A stretch of DNA of 64,000 nt from Xanthobacter autotrophicus Py2 (GTDB taxonomy: Bacteria > Pseudomonadota > Alphaproteobacteria > Rhizobiales > Xanthobacteraceae), in the NCBI GenBank assembly GCA_000017645.1, contig CP000781.1, positions 930,001-994,000 on the forward strand, in the 5' to 3' direction. Shown piece after piece: positions 1 to 8,072 of the stretch (the first letter of the stretch is position 1; every line of letters starts with the position of its first letter). The notes under the pieces are model-generated. The model was not told where the DNA came from. It searched no databases and was given only the letters and a program-made list of their open reading frames with translations. Both the position numbers and the translations under genes were made by a program.

Positions 1-2
1 TC

Positions 3-1181
3 CTCACCTTCACCCTCGCCATCGTGGTGTATTTCATCGGCGCCGGCCTCAACGGCGTGATCGCCCCGCTGCGTCGCTGGAACATTCCGGAGGCGGTCAC
101 CGGCGGCCTCCTGGCGGCGGTGGCGACGCTCGTGTGCTATCGCGTGCTCGGCCTTGCCATCTCGTTCGACCTCGCTGCGCGCGACATGCTGCTTTTGTAT
201 TTCTTCACCGGCATCGGCCTCAATGCGCGCCTGTCGGACCTGGTGCTGGGCGGGCGGCCGCTGCTCATCCTGCTGCTTCTGACTGTGGTCTATCTCGGGC
301 TGCAGAATGTGGTGGCCATCGGCGGGGCCAAGGCGCTGGGCCTGCCCGACGGCATCGCCCCGCTGCTGGGCTCGGTGTCGCTCATCGGCGGGCACGGCAC
401 CACCATCGCCTGGGCTCCGCTGATCTCCGAGCGCTTCGGCCTGCCCAATGCCCTGGAAGTGGGCATCGCCAGCGCCACCCTGGGCCTCGTCATCGCCAGC
501 CTCGTGGGCGGGCCGGTGGCGGGCATCCTCATCAACCGCTTCAAGCTGCGCAGCGACGAGATCCTGGCCCCCATGGTGGGCCTGCCCGACGACGACGTGG
601 GGCCGGACGCGGGCAAGGTGACCTATCGCAACATCCTGAGCGCGCTTCTGGTGCTCAACGTGGTGATCCTCACCGCGTATTCGCTGGAAGGGCTGGTGGA
701 GCAGACCGGCATCAAGCTGCCCCTGTTCGTGGTGTGCCTGCTGGTGGCCATCGTCATCACCAACACGCTGCCCCATGCCCTGCCGCGCATGACGTGGCCG
801 GCGCGCACGCCGGCGCTGGCGCTCATCTCCGACCTGTCGCTGAAGATCTTCCTCGCCATGTCGCTCATGAGCATGCAGCTGTGGACTCTGGGCGGGCTCG
901 GGCCGGCGCTGGCCGTGGTGCTCGGGCTGCAGACGCTGGTGGCGGTGCTCTACATCCTGTTCGCGGTGTTTCCGGCAATGGGGCGCAACTACCAGGCGGC
1001 GGTGCTGGCGGCGGGCTTCACCGGCATCAGCCTTGGGGCGACGCCCACCGCCATCGCCAACATGACGGCGGTGACGCGTACCCACGGGCCGGCGCCCATC
1101 GCCTTCATCATCCTGCCGCTGGTGTCGGCCTTCTTCATCGACATCGCCAACGCCCTCGCCATCGGCTTCATGCTGCGCTGA
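3..1181 (+). CDS. gltS: Sodium/glutamate symporter GltS (5' end cut off)
   Basis: Inner-membrane Na+-coupled glutamate uptake carrier. The reading frame is open from the window edge, so the true start lies upstream. About 392 residues are visible against roughly 400 for E. coli GltS, so only about ten residues should be missing. The frame is a run of hydrophobic segments with the two GltS signatures: the GGHGTTIAW loop near residue 130 and a GATPTAIANMTAVT loop near residue 345, which are the family's paired re-entrant loops. The C-terminus FFIDIANALAIGFML matches the family end. Family assignment is secure; glutamate as the substrate is inferred from the family. No neighbouring gene suggests a more specific role. 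Confidence 0.9.
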   Translation, partial: LTFTLAIVVYFIGAGLNGVIAPLRRWNIPEAVTGGLLAAVATLVCYRVLGLAISFDLAARDMLLLYFFTGIGLNARLSDLVLGGRPLLILLLLTVVYLGLQNVVAIGGAKALGLPDGIAPLLGSVSLIGGHGTTIAWAPLISERFGLPNALEVGIASATLGLVIASLVGGPVAGILINRFKLRSDEILAPMVGLPDDDVGPDAGKVTYRNILSALLVLNVVILTAYSLEGLVEQTGIKLPLFVVCLLVAIVITNTLPHALPRMTWPARTPALALISDLSLKIFLAMSLMSMQLWTLGGLGPALAVVLGLQTLVAVLYILFAVFPAMGRNYQAAVLAAGFTGISLGATPTAIANMTAVTRTHGPAPIAFIILPLVSAFFIDIANALAIGFMLR

Positions 1182-1555
1182 GGGCGGGCGCGCCTGGAGC
1201 ATCAGCGCCGGGCGCCATCTGCATTCATGAAAGGCCAGGCGCGGGTGCGGTGGTCCTGCCGCGCATGCTTAGCCGTGGGCGGCAGGTTGCGCGGGGACGG
1301 TCGCCGCGCGACCGGCTGACCCTGAGCCTCATTCACATCAGAATAAATCGAAACTGAAGATCGATTTGTAATAATTCTCGATCGCGCGTTTGCAAGATGG
1401 TGTAGAAGTACGCTGATTCTTATTGTTATTCAATCCGTGAATATCCCCTCTTGTTGAGCTAAATTCGTGTGGCTAGCATTTGCTTGCAAATTGGGATGCC
1501 GGCGTTGGCTGGTATTCCGTTCTAGATTTGAATCACTTCATAAAGAGACGGGTCC
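1182..1555. other. AT-rich intergenic region before flavodoxin
   Basis: 374 bp without a credible gene. The first 150 bp are GC-rich; from about 1330 the DNA turns clearly AT-rich, unlike its surroundings. It contains a 7-bp inverted repeat (AAATCGA at 1345-1351, TCGATTT at 1361-1367) and the hexamer array at 1414-1431 listed separately. It most likely carries the flavodoxin promoter and its control sites. Confidence 0.6.
1414..1431 (-). promoter_or_regulatory. Possible iron-responsive (Fur-like) operator
   Basis: On the minus strand this reads as three consecutive hexamers, GAATAA CAATAA GAATCA. This resembles the three-hexamer description of Fur boxes. It lies about 125 bp upstream of the flavodoxin start in AT-rich DNA. 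Flavodoxins commonly replace ferredoxin under iron limitation, so iron control would make sense, but the match to the GATAAT consensus is loose. Confidence 0.3.
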
Positions 1556-2038
1556 ATGATTGTCACGGTGATCTTCGGCTCCGATGGCGGAGCCACGAAA
1601 GGGGTCGCGTCCAAGATTTCAAAGAAATGCCAGGGCCGTTCGGTGGACATCAAAGCCGCGACCAAGGCCGATTTCGAGAATAGCGATCTTCTCATCCTCG
1701 GCTCGCCCACCTATGGCGACGGAACATTGCAGACCGACTGGGAAGAGAACATCGACAAGCTGCGCAGCGCCAACCTGAAGGGCCGGAAGGTGGCGCTGTT
1801 CGGCACGGGGGACCAGGAGAGCTATCCCACCTCCTTTGTCGATGCCATCGGCATCCTCTATGACGAGGTGACGGATCTCGGCGCGGTGGTGGTCGGCTTC
1901 ACCGACACCGCCGGCTACGACTATGTGGGCTCCACGGCCGAACGGGACGGCCAGTTCGTCGGCCTCGCCCTCGACCTCGACACGCAATCCGGTCTGACCG
2001 ACAAGCGGGTGACGGCATGGCTCAGCAAGCTGCTTTAG
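1556..2038 (+). CDS. fldA: Long-chain flavodoxin
   Basis: Small cytoplasmic FMN electron carrier, 160 residues. The N-terminal phosphate loop (residues 7-13, FGSDGGA then T14) is a variant of the usual TGxTGxT. The SPTYGDGT segment near residue 50 forms the first isoalloxazine loop, with W62 close by. GTGDQESYPTSF near residue 83 is the second flavin loop, followed by the insertion that defines long-chain flavodoxins. The start ATG has a purine-rich AAAGAGACGG ribosome site upstream. The DUF2023 gene overlaps the 3' end, a pairing often seen with flavodoxins. It could serve as a NifF-type donor to nitrogenase or as a general FldA; no nif gene is present to decide. Confidence 0.9.
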   Translation: MIVTVIFGSDGGATKGVASKISKKCQGRSVDIKAATKADFENSDLLILGSPTYGDGTLQTDWEENIDKLRSANLKGRKVALFGTGDQESYPTSFVDAIGILYDEVTDLGAVVVGFTDTAGYDYVGSTAERDGQFVGLALDLDTQSGLTDKRVTAWLSKLL

Positions 2039-2490
2039 GCCCCTGCATGGACGTGCCGGAGGATGTGTCCCTCGCGCAGGAGGCCGGCTGGCCTCCGTCC
2101 CCGGCCGTCGCTGTTGCAGAGGGGTGCGCGGCGCCGGTGATGCGGCTGTTCCAGCACCATGTCTATGAATACGGGCGGGGCGTGCGCGCCCTGTTCCTCA
2201 TGACGCTCTGCCGCGCCGAGCTGCCGCTGGTGCTGGCCCGGCTCGGGCGCCACGGCATCGACCATTTCGTGCAGGAGGTGAGCCCGGTGAAGGTGAACCT
2301 CTTCTTCGGCCGTCCGGCCTTCGTGGCGGTGGCGCGGGCGGTGGTCACCCGGCCGCTCAACACGTTGACGGCGGAAGAGGATTTCATGCTCGGCACCCTG
2401 CTCGGCTACGACAAGGAGCAGCAGTGCCGGCGCTATCTCGGCCGGTCCGGGCGCGGCCAGCCGGAAGAGGTCGCCCTCGCCGCCGAATGA
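2017..2490 (+). CDS. DUF2023 family protein
   Basis: The core from about residue 41 (VMRLFQHHVYEYGRGVRALF) matches DUF2023, a small family of unknown function that is repeatedly found next to flavodoxin genes. The family is usually near 120 residues, so the 157-residue reading from ATG 2017 may be too long; ATG 2047 and GTG 2137 are in-frame alternatives. The 2017 start lies inside the flavodoxin gene, overlapping it by 22 bp, which would give tight translational coupling. No membrane segment or signal peptide is visible. A role tied to flavodoxin, such as a partner or maturation factor, is inferred from context only. Confidence 0.8.
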   Translation: MAQQAALGPCMDVPEDVSLAQEAGWPPSPAVAVAEGCAAPVMRLFQHHVYEYGRGVRALFLMTLCRAELPLVLARLGRHGIDHFVQEVSPVKVNLFFGRPAFVAVARAVVTRPLNTLTAEEDFMLGTLLGYDKEQQCRRYLGRSGRGQPEEVALAAE

Positions 2491-2517
2491 GGGCGGCGGC
2501 TGTCGGCTGGGCGCAGG

Positions 2518-2883
2518 CTAGCGGGCGCCTTCGCTCTCGGCGTAGCGGGTGGCCAGCGGCAGGGACGCGGTGGCGAGGAAGGAGCGGTAGCGGCGCCTTG
2601 CATCCATGGCGGTGCCGTTGTCGGCGATGGCGGCTTCCTGCAATTCCGCGAGCGCCCACGGGGTGGGCTCCACCGGAATGGCGACGATCTCGGGCGCCGC
2701 GCGCGAGGTGATCTCAATCACGTCGTGGGGGGTGAGGGCCTGGAGGGCGTGGGTGGCCAGCTGGCGCTGGTAGGCGCGCCGTTCGGGTGAAAGCTCGTCC
2801 CACGGCTCCAGCAGGGGATAGCGCTGCCGGGAGAAGGCGTGCATCGCGCGCGCCATGCGCTCCACCATGTCGTTTGCCACCAT
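2518..2883 (-). CDS. Small hypothetical protein, 121 residues
   Basis: Convergent with the DUF2023 gene, 27 bp from its stop. The predicted protein is soluble and mostly helical. It begins with an amphipathic stretch (MVANDMVERMARAMHAFSRQ) followed by a segment rich in Arg, Gln and Leu. I do not recognise the family. The third codon positions are GC-rich as in neighbouring genes, which supports real coding. It has no signal peptide, transmembrane helix or cysteine motif. Confidence 0.6.
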   Translation of the reverse strand: MVANDMVERMARAMHAFSRQRYPLLEPWDELSPERRAYQRQLATHALQALTPHDVIEITSRAAPEIVAIPVEPTPWALAELQEAAIADNGTAMDARRRYRSFLATASLPLATRYAESEGAR

Positions 2884-2992
2884 CCCCGCCTCTCAACGCC
2901 TGACAAACTGAAGCCCGGGACCCCGGATGGAAGGCAGGATGCCAGACGCCCCTTTCCCGGAAGTTGCCGGGCGGGCCGACCTTCCGACATGG

Positions 2993-3007
2993 TTAATGGA
3001 CGGTTGA
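2993..3007. promoter_or_regulatory. Possible degenerate CtrA-type site
   Basis: TTAATGGACGGTTGA fits TTAA-N7-TTAA with one mismatch in the second half-site. It lies in the 260-bp divergent gap between the small hypothetical gene (minus) and the aldolase gene (plus). TTAA is rare in this GC-rich DNA, which gives the match slight weight. Confidence 0.25.
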
Positions 3008-3143
3008 TGCCGACGGTCGTTGGGCGCCTGCCTGCGTCATCGCGCTGCCGCACGGGCGGGCGATTATCCGCCCGCCTTGCATTGCGGCGGCGTCGGCCGC
3101 TGCTCTAGGATGCGGGCCGAAACGGGATCAAGGGAGTAGATGC

Positions 3144-3893
3144 ATGTCCGTGAAGCTCAGCGACCTGAAGGTGAAGCTGTTCACCGACGGGGCCGACAAG
3201 GCGCAGATTGTGGAAATGGCCAAGCAGCCCCACATCGCCGGCTTCACCACCAATCCGTCCCTGCTGCGCAAGGCCGGCGTGACCGATTATGAGGCCTATG
3301 CCCGCGATCTCGTCGCCGCCGTGCCGGACCGGCACATCTCGTTCGAGGTGTTCTCCGACGACATCCCGGAAATCCGCGCCCAGGCCCGCGTCATCGCCAC
3401 CTGGGGCGAGCATGTGCACGTCAAGCTCCCGGTCTCCACCACCCGTGGCGAGACGCTGTACGACCTGGTGCGGGACCTGGTGAACGACGGCGTGAAGGTG
3501 AACCTCACTGCCATCTTCGACGTGCCCCAGGTGGAAGAGGGTGTGAAGGCGCTGGCTGGTGGCGCCCCCTCCATCATCTCGGTGTTCGCCGGGCGCCTCG
3601 CCGATCTCGGCATCGACTACAAGCCCGCCATCTCGCGGGCGGTGGCGCTGGCCAACGCGACCAACAACGTGGAGGTCATCTGGGCTTCCACCCGCGAGGT
3701 GTGGAACGTGATCGAGGCGGACGAGCTGGGCTGCCACATCATCACCGCCCCCGCTGACGTGCTGAAGAAGCTTCCGGCGCTGGGCTCGCGCACCGCCGCC
3801 GAGCTGTCCCTCGACGCGGTGAAAGCCTTCCGCGCCGATGCGCTGGCCGCCGGCCTGACCCTGGACCTCAAGGGCCGCGCCGCCGCCGAGTGA
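3144..3893 (+). CDS. Transaldolase-family aldolase (Fsa/TalC type)
   Basis: Cytoplasmic class I aldolase of the transaldolase superfamily, 249 residues. It has the family motifs GFTTNPSLLRKAG (residues 33-45), SFEVFSDD (66-73) and VHVKLPV with the presumed Schiff-base lysine K94. The WASTREVWN and CHIITAPADVLKKL segments also fit. The length is between fructose-6-phosphate aldolase (about 220) and true transaldolase (above 300), so the small Fsa/TalC subgroup fits best. Expected chemistry is dihydroxyacetone transfer or reversible fructose-6-phosphate cleavage; the exact substrate cannot be read from sequence. It appears monocistronic. Confidence 0.85.
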   Translation: MSVKLSDLKVKLFTDGADKAQIVEMAKQPHIAGFTTNPSLLRKAGVTDYEAYARDLVAAVPDRHISFEVFSDDIPEIRAQARVIATWGEHVHVKLPVSTTRGETLYDLVRDLVNDGVKVNLTAIFDVPQVEEGVKALAGGAPSIISVFAGRLADLGIDYKPAISRAVALANATNNVEVIWASTREVWNVIEADELGCHIITAPADVLKKLPALGSRTAAELSLDAVKAFRADALAAGLTLDLKGRAAAE

Positions 3894-3900
3894 CTTTTTC

Positions 3901-3930
3901 GGGGCACTGCCTGCGTTGAAGGCAGGCCCC
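3901..3930 (+). terminator. Weak hairpin after the aldolase gene
   Basis: GGGGC-ac-TGCCT, a 7-nt loop, then AGGCA-g-GCCCC forms a bulged 10-bp stem just after the stop codon. No T-run follows, so it is either a 3'-end stabiliser or a weak terminator. Confidence 0.3.
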
Positions 3931-4009
3931 GGCATTGCACACATCGCGCGCGCTGTTACACTGGCCGCAAGGCGCAGCCGGTCGCTGACCCAGCGGCAGG
4001 CCTGAGCGC

Positions 4010-5365
4010 ATGTTTCCGCCTTGCGGCGAGGGGATGGACATGAGGGACGAGACGCACGGACCCGGTGCGGGTCCGGGGCAGTCTTGCCGCGAGCGTGCCG
4101 TAACGGAAGCCGTAACGGATGCACGCTGCGGGGCAAAAGGGCTCGCGGGTTCGGCCACGGTGACCGTGGACGGGGTCGCGCCTCTGGACCCGCCTTCGTG
4201 TTCCGACAAGATCGCGTCCCCCGGCAAGATCGTGTCCCCCGACCCTGCGCAACCCTGCGCCAGCCCGCCCCGCACCCCTCCGGACCATCCGGTTTCAGCG
4301 CCTCCCGCGTCGGCCAGCGGGCATCCCGCGCCGTCCTATCCGTCCGGCAATGCCAGCGCGGTCTATGCCGCCATTGACCTCGGCACCAACAATTGCCGCC
4401 TCTTGGTGGCGCGGCCCACGGCGCGCAGCTTCCGGGTGGTGGATGCGTTTTCGCGCATCGTCCGCCTCGGCGAGGGGCTGACCGCCTCCGGCCGCCTGTG
4501 CGACGAGGCCATGGCGCGGGCAGTGGCTGCCCTTGAGGTCTGCGCCGCCAAGATGGACCTGCGCGGCGTGACCCGCGCCCGCATCGTCGCCACCGAGGCC
4601 TGCCGCGCCGCCGACAACGGCGCCGAATTCTGCGCCCGGGTGGAAGAGCGCACCGGGCTCCAGCTGGAGGTGGTTGACCGCCGCACCGAGGCGGGGCTCG
4701 CGGCCACCGGCTGCGCGCCGCTGGTGGACCCCACCTGCGACGGTGCCGTGCTGTTCGATATCGGCGGCGGCTCCACCGAGGTGGTGTGGCTGGGCCGGCG
4801 CTCGGCGGGGGATGACGGGCCGCCGCGCGCCCGCATCCGCTCCTGGGTGTCGCTGCCGGTGGGCGTGGTCTCCCTGTCCGAGCGGCATGGGGGGGTGCGC
4901 GTCTCGCCCGATGTCTTCCACGCCATGGTGGACGAGGTGTGCGGCATGCTGGACGGCGTGCGCCAGAGTTGGGGCGTGCGCGCTCCCGGCCGACTGCACC
5001 TGCTCGGCACCTCCGGCACCGTCACCACCGTGGCCGGCATCCATCTCGGCCTCGACCGCTACGACCGCACCCGGGTGGACGGCGCGTGGCTCGGCGCCAG
5101 CCACATCGAGGAGGTGGTGGAGCGCCTCATGTGCATGTCCTTCGAGGAGCGGGTGGCCAATCCCTGCATCGGGGCCCAGCGGGCGGATTTGGTGCTGGCC
5201 GGCTGCGCCATCATGGAGGCGGTGCGCCGGGTTTTCCCCACGGACCGCCTGCGGGTGGCGGACCGGGGCTTGCGCGAGGGCATGCTGGTGCAGTTGATGC
5301 GGGCTGATGGCGCCTGGCGGCGCAATCGCCCCGCCGGCACCCCTTCCGGAGACGCACACGCGTGA
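4010..5365 (+). CDS. Ppx/GppA family phosphatase with N-terminal extension
   Basis: Exopolyphosphatase or pppGpp phosphohydrolase of the sugar-kinase/Hsp70 fold. The conserved part starts near residue 120 with YAAIDLGTNNCRLLVA (phosphate loop 1). DIGGGSTEVVWLG (phosphate loop 2), LLGTSGTVTTVAG and DRGLREGML follow. The first ~115 residues are Pro/Ala/Ser-rich and look disordered. Start choice is uncertain: ATG 4040 has GAGGGG six bases upstream and may be the true one. The stop overlaps the rlmE start (GTGA), a Ppx-RlmE coupling seen in many alphaproteobacteria. Polyphosphate and pppGpp are both plausible substrates. Confidence 0.88.
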   Translation: MFPPCGEGMDMRDETHGPGAGPGQSCRERAVTEAVTDARCGAKGLAGSATVTVDGVAPLDPPSCSDKIASPGKIVSPDPAQPCASPPRTPPDHPVSAPPASASGHPAPSYPSGNASAVYAAIDLGTNNCRLLVARPTARSFRVVDAFSRIVRLGEGLTASGRLCDEAMARAVAALEVCAAKMDLRGVTRARIVATEACRAADNGAEFCARVEERTGLQLEVVDRRTEAGLAATGCAPLVDPTCDGAVLFDIGGGSTEVVWLGRRSAGDDGPPRARIRSWVSLPVGVVSLSERHGGVRVSPDVFHAMVDEVCGMLDGVRQSWGVRAPGRLHLLGTSGTVTTVAGIHLGLDRYDRTRVDGAWLGASHIEEVVERLMCMSFEERVANPCIGAQRADLVLAGCAIMEAVRRVFPTDRLRVADRGLREGMLVQLMRADGAWRRNRPAGTPSGDAHA

Positions 5366-6126
5366 CCACCCCACCCCGCGGGCCGGACGGCCGGCCCCTG
5401 AAAGTGCGCGTGAAAAAATCGCGCGGCCGCACCACGTCCTCCCAGAAATGGCTGCAGCGCCAGCTCAACGACCCTTACGTCGCCCGCGCCAAGCGCGAGG
5501 GCTGGCGCTCGCGCGCCGCGTTCAAGCTCATCGAGATGGACGAGAAGGCCCGGCTTTTGAAGCGCGGCATGCGCATCGTGGACCTGGGCGCTGCCCCCGG
5601 GGGCTGGAGCCAGGTGGCGGCGAAGAAGATCGGCCTTGAGGAAGGCCTCGGCAAGATCGTCGCCATCGACCTTCTGGAGATCGAGCCCATTCCCGGTGTT
5701 GCCTTCGCCCAGATGGATTTCCTGGCGCCGGACGCACCGGAGCGGCTGATCGCCATGCTGGGCGGGCAGGCCGACCTCGTCATGTCCGACATGGCGGCCA
5801 ACGCGACCGGGCACAAGAAGACCGACCACCTGCGCATCGTCGGCCTGGTGGAGCTGGCGGTGGAGTTCGCCCGACAGGTGCTGGCGCCGGGCGGGACCTT
5901 CCTCGCCAAGGTGATCCAGGGCGGCATGGAAGCGACCCTTCTGGCCGACCTCAAGCGCGACTTCACCCAGGTGCGCCATGTGAAGCCGGCCGCCAGCCGT
6001 GCCGATTCGGCCGAGCTGTATGTGCTGGCCACCGGCTTCCGCGGCGAGGCGGACCGGGCCGAGACGGACGATGCCGGGACCGATGGCACCGGGACCGCCG
6101 AGGCGCAGGCGCCCCGCGATCAGTGA
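5362..6126 (+). CDS. rlmE: 23S rRNA 2'-O-ribose methyltransferase RlmE (RrmJ/FtsJ)
   Basis: SAM-dependent enzyme that methylates U2552 in the A-loop of 23S rRNA late in 50S assembly. Seen in the sequence are the SAM motif IVDLGAAPGGWSQVA, the VMSDMAANATGHKKTDHLR motif carrying the catalytic Asp, and AKVIQGG with the C-terminal catalytic Lys. These complete the K-D-K-E tetrad expected of the family. A basic N-terminus (KVRVKKSRGRTTSSQKW) suits RNA binding. The last ~30 residues are Asp/Glu/Thr-rich and not part of the fold. It starts with GTG overlapping the ppx stop by four bases. Its 3' end overlaps the convergent exporter gene by seven bases. Confidence 0.93.
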   Translation: MTTPPRGPDGRPLKVRVKKSRGRTTSSQKWLQRQLNDPYVARAKREGWRSRAAFKLIEMDEKARLLKRGMRIVDLGAAPGGWSQVAAKKIGLEEGLGKIVAIDLLEIEPIPGVAFAQMDFLAPDAPERLIAMLGGQADLVMSDMAANATGHKKTDHLRIVGLVELAVEFARQVLAPGGTFLAKVIQGGMEATLLADLKRDFTQVRHVKPAASRADSAELYVLATGFRGEADRAETDDAGTDGTGTAEAQAPRDQ

Positions 6127-7559
6127 TCGGGACTGACCTCGCTGCGCGGGTCGGCGAGGTCCGGCTTGCGGCCGTTCAGCTCCGCACCGGCATTCCGGGG
6201 CAGGCCGACGAAATAGGCGAGGCTCGCCAGGCTCACCACCGCCACCACCAGGAAGGCGACGGCGAAGTCGCTCTGGGTTACCGCCATCTCGCCCCGGTGG
6301 GCGCGCATGGTCTCCAGCACAAAGCCGGCCAGCGCTACGCCGCAGGACAGCGACACCTGCTGCGCCACGCTGGCGAAGGAGGTGGCACGGCTCATCTCCT
6401 GGGGCTCCACTTCCGCATAGCTCAGCGCATTGAGCGCTGTGAACTGGAGCGAGCGCAGGAAGCCGCCCACCAGCAGCACCATGACGATGATCCAATGGGG
6501 CGTGAACGGCGTGAAGGCGGCGTTCACCGCGATGAAGCCGGCCGAAAGCACGGCGTTGGCAAGGAGCACGCGCTTGTAGCCGAGCCGCCGCAGCAGCGGT
6601 GCGGCGGTGAATTTCATGATGAGGGCCCCCGCCGAGGCGGCGAAGGTGAGCATGCCCGAGGCGAAGGGCGACAGGCCGAACGACAGCTGGAGCAGCAGCG
6701 GCAGCAGGAAGGGCAGGGCGCCGATGCCCACCCGGAACAGCGAGCCGCCCACTACGCCGGCGCGGAACGAGGAATGCCGCAAGAGGTTCAGGTCGAGCAC
6801 CGCATGGGGCGTGACCCGCGCATGGCGCACATAGAGCCACAGGGCGCCGGCGCCGATGCCGGCCACGGCGAGGGCGGCCCACACCGGCACCAGCTCCTGT
6901 CCCAGCACGGCGAAGCCGAAGACCAGGCCGGCGAGCCCGATTCCGGACAAAACGAGGCCCTTCAGGTCGAGCGGCGGCACGTCCTCTTCCCGAACATTCT
7001 CGATGAAGCGTGTGGCGAGGAACACCCCCAGCACCCCGATGGGCACATTGATGAAGAAGATCAGCCGCCAGTCGAAATAGGTGGTGATGAAGCCCCCCAG
7101 CGGCGGGCCGAACACCGGACCCAGCAGGGCGGGAATGGTGAGCCACGCCAGAGCCGACACCAGCTCCGTCTTCGGCACCGAGCGCAGGATGACGAGCCGC
7201 CCCACCGGCACCATCATGGCTCCGCCCATGCCCTGGACGATGCGGTAGAGTACGAAGTCGGTGAGCGAGGTGGAGAGCCCGCACAGGATCGAGCCGATGG
7301 TGAAGATGACGATGGCGGAGCGGAACACGGTGCGCGCGCCATAGCGGTCCGCCGCCCAGCCGCTGGCCGGAATGAAGACCGCGAGGGAGAGCAGGTAGGA
7401 GGTGAGCGCCAGCTTGAGCGCTACCGGGTCTTCCTTCAGGTCGGCGGCGATTGCGGGCAGGGAGGTGGCGATCACCGTCGCGTCCACCTGCTCCATGAAC
7501 AGGGCACAGGCGACGATAAGGGGAATGAGAACCTGCGGCGGCAGCGCGTGGCGCGGCAT
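6120..7559 (-). CDS. MFS drug exporter, DHA2 (EmrB/QacA-like) family
   Basis: Inner-membrane proton-coupled multidrug exporter with a DHA2-like, 14-helix-type hydrophobicity pattern. Family marks are FMEQVDATVIATSLPAIA in helix 1, GWAADRYGARTVF (motif A, loop 2-3), RIVQGMGGAMMVPVGR in helix 4, and GPVFGPPLGGF (antiporter motif C, helix 5). I use ATG 7559, giving 479 residues starting MPRHALPPQ. An in-frame upstream start at 7646 would add 29 charged residues unlike the family. No adaptor or regulator gene adjoins it. Substrate is unknown. Confidence 0.88.
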   Translation of the reverse strand: MPRHALPPQVLIPLIVACALFMEQVDATVIATSLPAIAADLKEDPVALKLALTSYLLSLAVFIPASGWAADRYGARTVFRSAIVIFTIGSILCGLSTSLTDFVLYRIVQGMGGAMMVPVGRLVILRSVPKTELVSALAWLTIPALLGPVFGPPLGGFITTYFDWRLIFFINVPIGVLGVFLATRFIENVREEDVPPLDLKGLVLSGIGLAGLVFGFAVLGQELVPVWAALAVAGIGAGALWLYVRHARVTPHAVLDLNLLRHSSFRAGVVGGSLFRVGIGALPFLLPLLLQLSFGLSPFASGMLTFAASAGALIMKFTAAPLLRRLGYKRVLLANAVLSAGFIAVNAAFTPFTPHWIIVMVLLVGGFLRSLQFTALNALSYAEVEPQEMSRATSFASVAQQVSLSCGVALAGFVLETMRAHRGEMAVTQSDFAVAFLVVAVVSLASLAYFVGLPRNAGAELNGRKPDLADPRSEVSPDH

Positions 7560-7753
7560 GAGCGTTTCCGTAGGGTCGCGCCTCGGGGCAGGGTCTTCGG
7601 GGGCAGAGCGACGCGTTGAGCCCGGCGTCCCGAATAGGGGCTCCACACGCCGTGATCAACCACCTCCAGCCCCGCCGGGGTCACGATGCCTTGCAGGCGC
7701 GCCGGTCCGCACCATATGGATGCCGAGGCCTTTAAGGAGGGCCTGACGCGACC

Positions 7754-8005
7754 ATGATCTACATTCTCGCCGCTCTGCTTCCGCCGCTCGGCCTGCTGGT
7801 GAACGGACAGCCGATTTCGGCCCTTATCAATCTGGTCATGATCGTGCCGTGCATCCTGCTCGGCCTGATCTTCCCGCTGCTGTTCCTGTTGCCCTCCGCC
7901 CATGCGGTCATCGCCGTGCACATGAAGCGCACGGATCGCCGCCAGCGCGAGGTGCTCGAGGCGATCCAGCGCAGCGGCGTCCCGCCCGCCGACTGGCGGC
8001 CCTGA
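7754..8005 (+). CDS. Small YqaE/Pmp3-like membrane protein
   Basis: An 83-residue protein with two hydrophobic segments separated by a short NGQPISALINL turn. The N-terminal ILAALLPPLGLLVNGQP and the following LINLVMIV segment match the Pmp3/YqaE proteolipid pattern. Unlike the ~50-residue family members, it has a charged C-terminal tail of about 30 residues (KRTDRRQREVLEAI). A strong AAGGAGG ribosome site lies 13 bases upstream. Family members are linked to membrane potential and stress, but a function here is inference. Confidence 0.7.
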   Translation: MIYILAALLPPLGLLVNGQPISALINLVMIVPCILLGLIFPLLFLLPSAHAVIAVHMKRTDRRQREVLEAIQRSGVPPADWRP

Positions 8006-8072
8006 CACGCGGTTTCGTCCCCTCCGGCCCGGCCGGAGGGGAACGCATGCGACTTGGGAAAGTGGCGCCCCG

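Noticed and set aside
5059..7659. 866-codon open frame on the minus strand across rlmE and the MFS gene
   Set aside because: It is a shadow frame produced by GC-rich third positions. It is Arg/Gly/His-rich, has no domain, and covers two well-supported genes.
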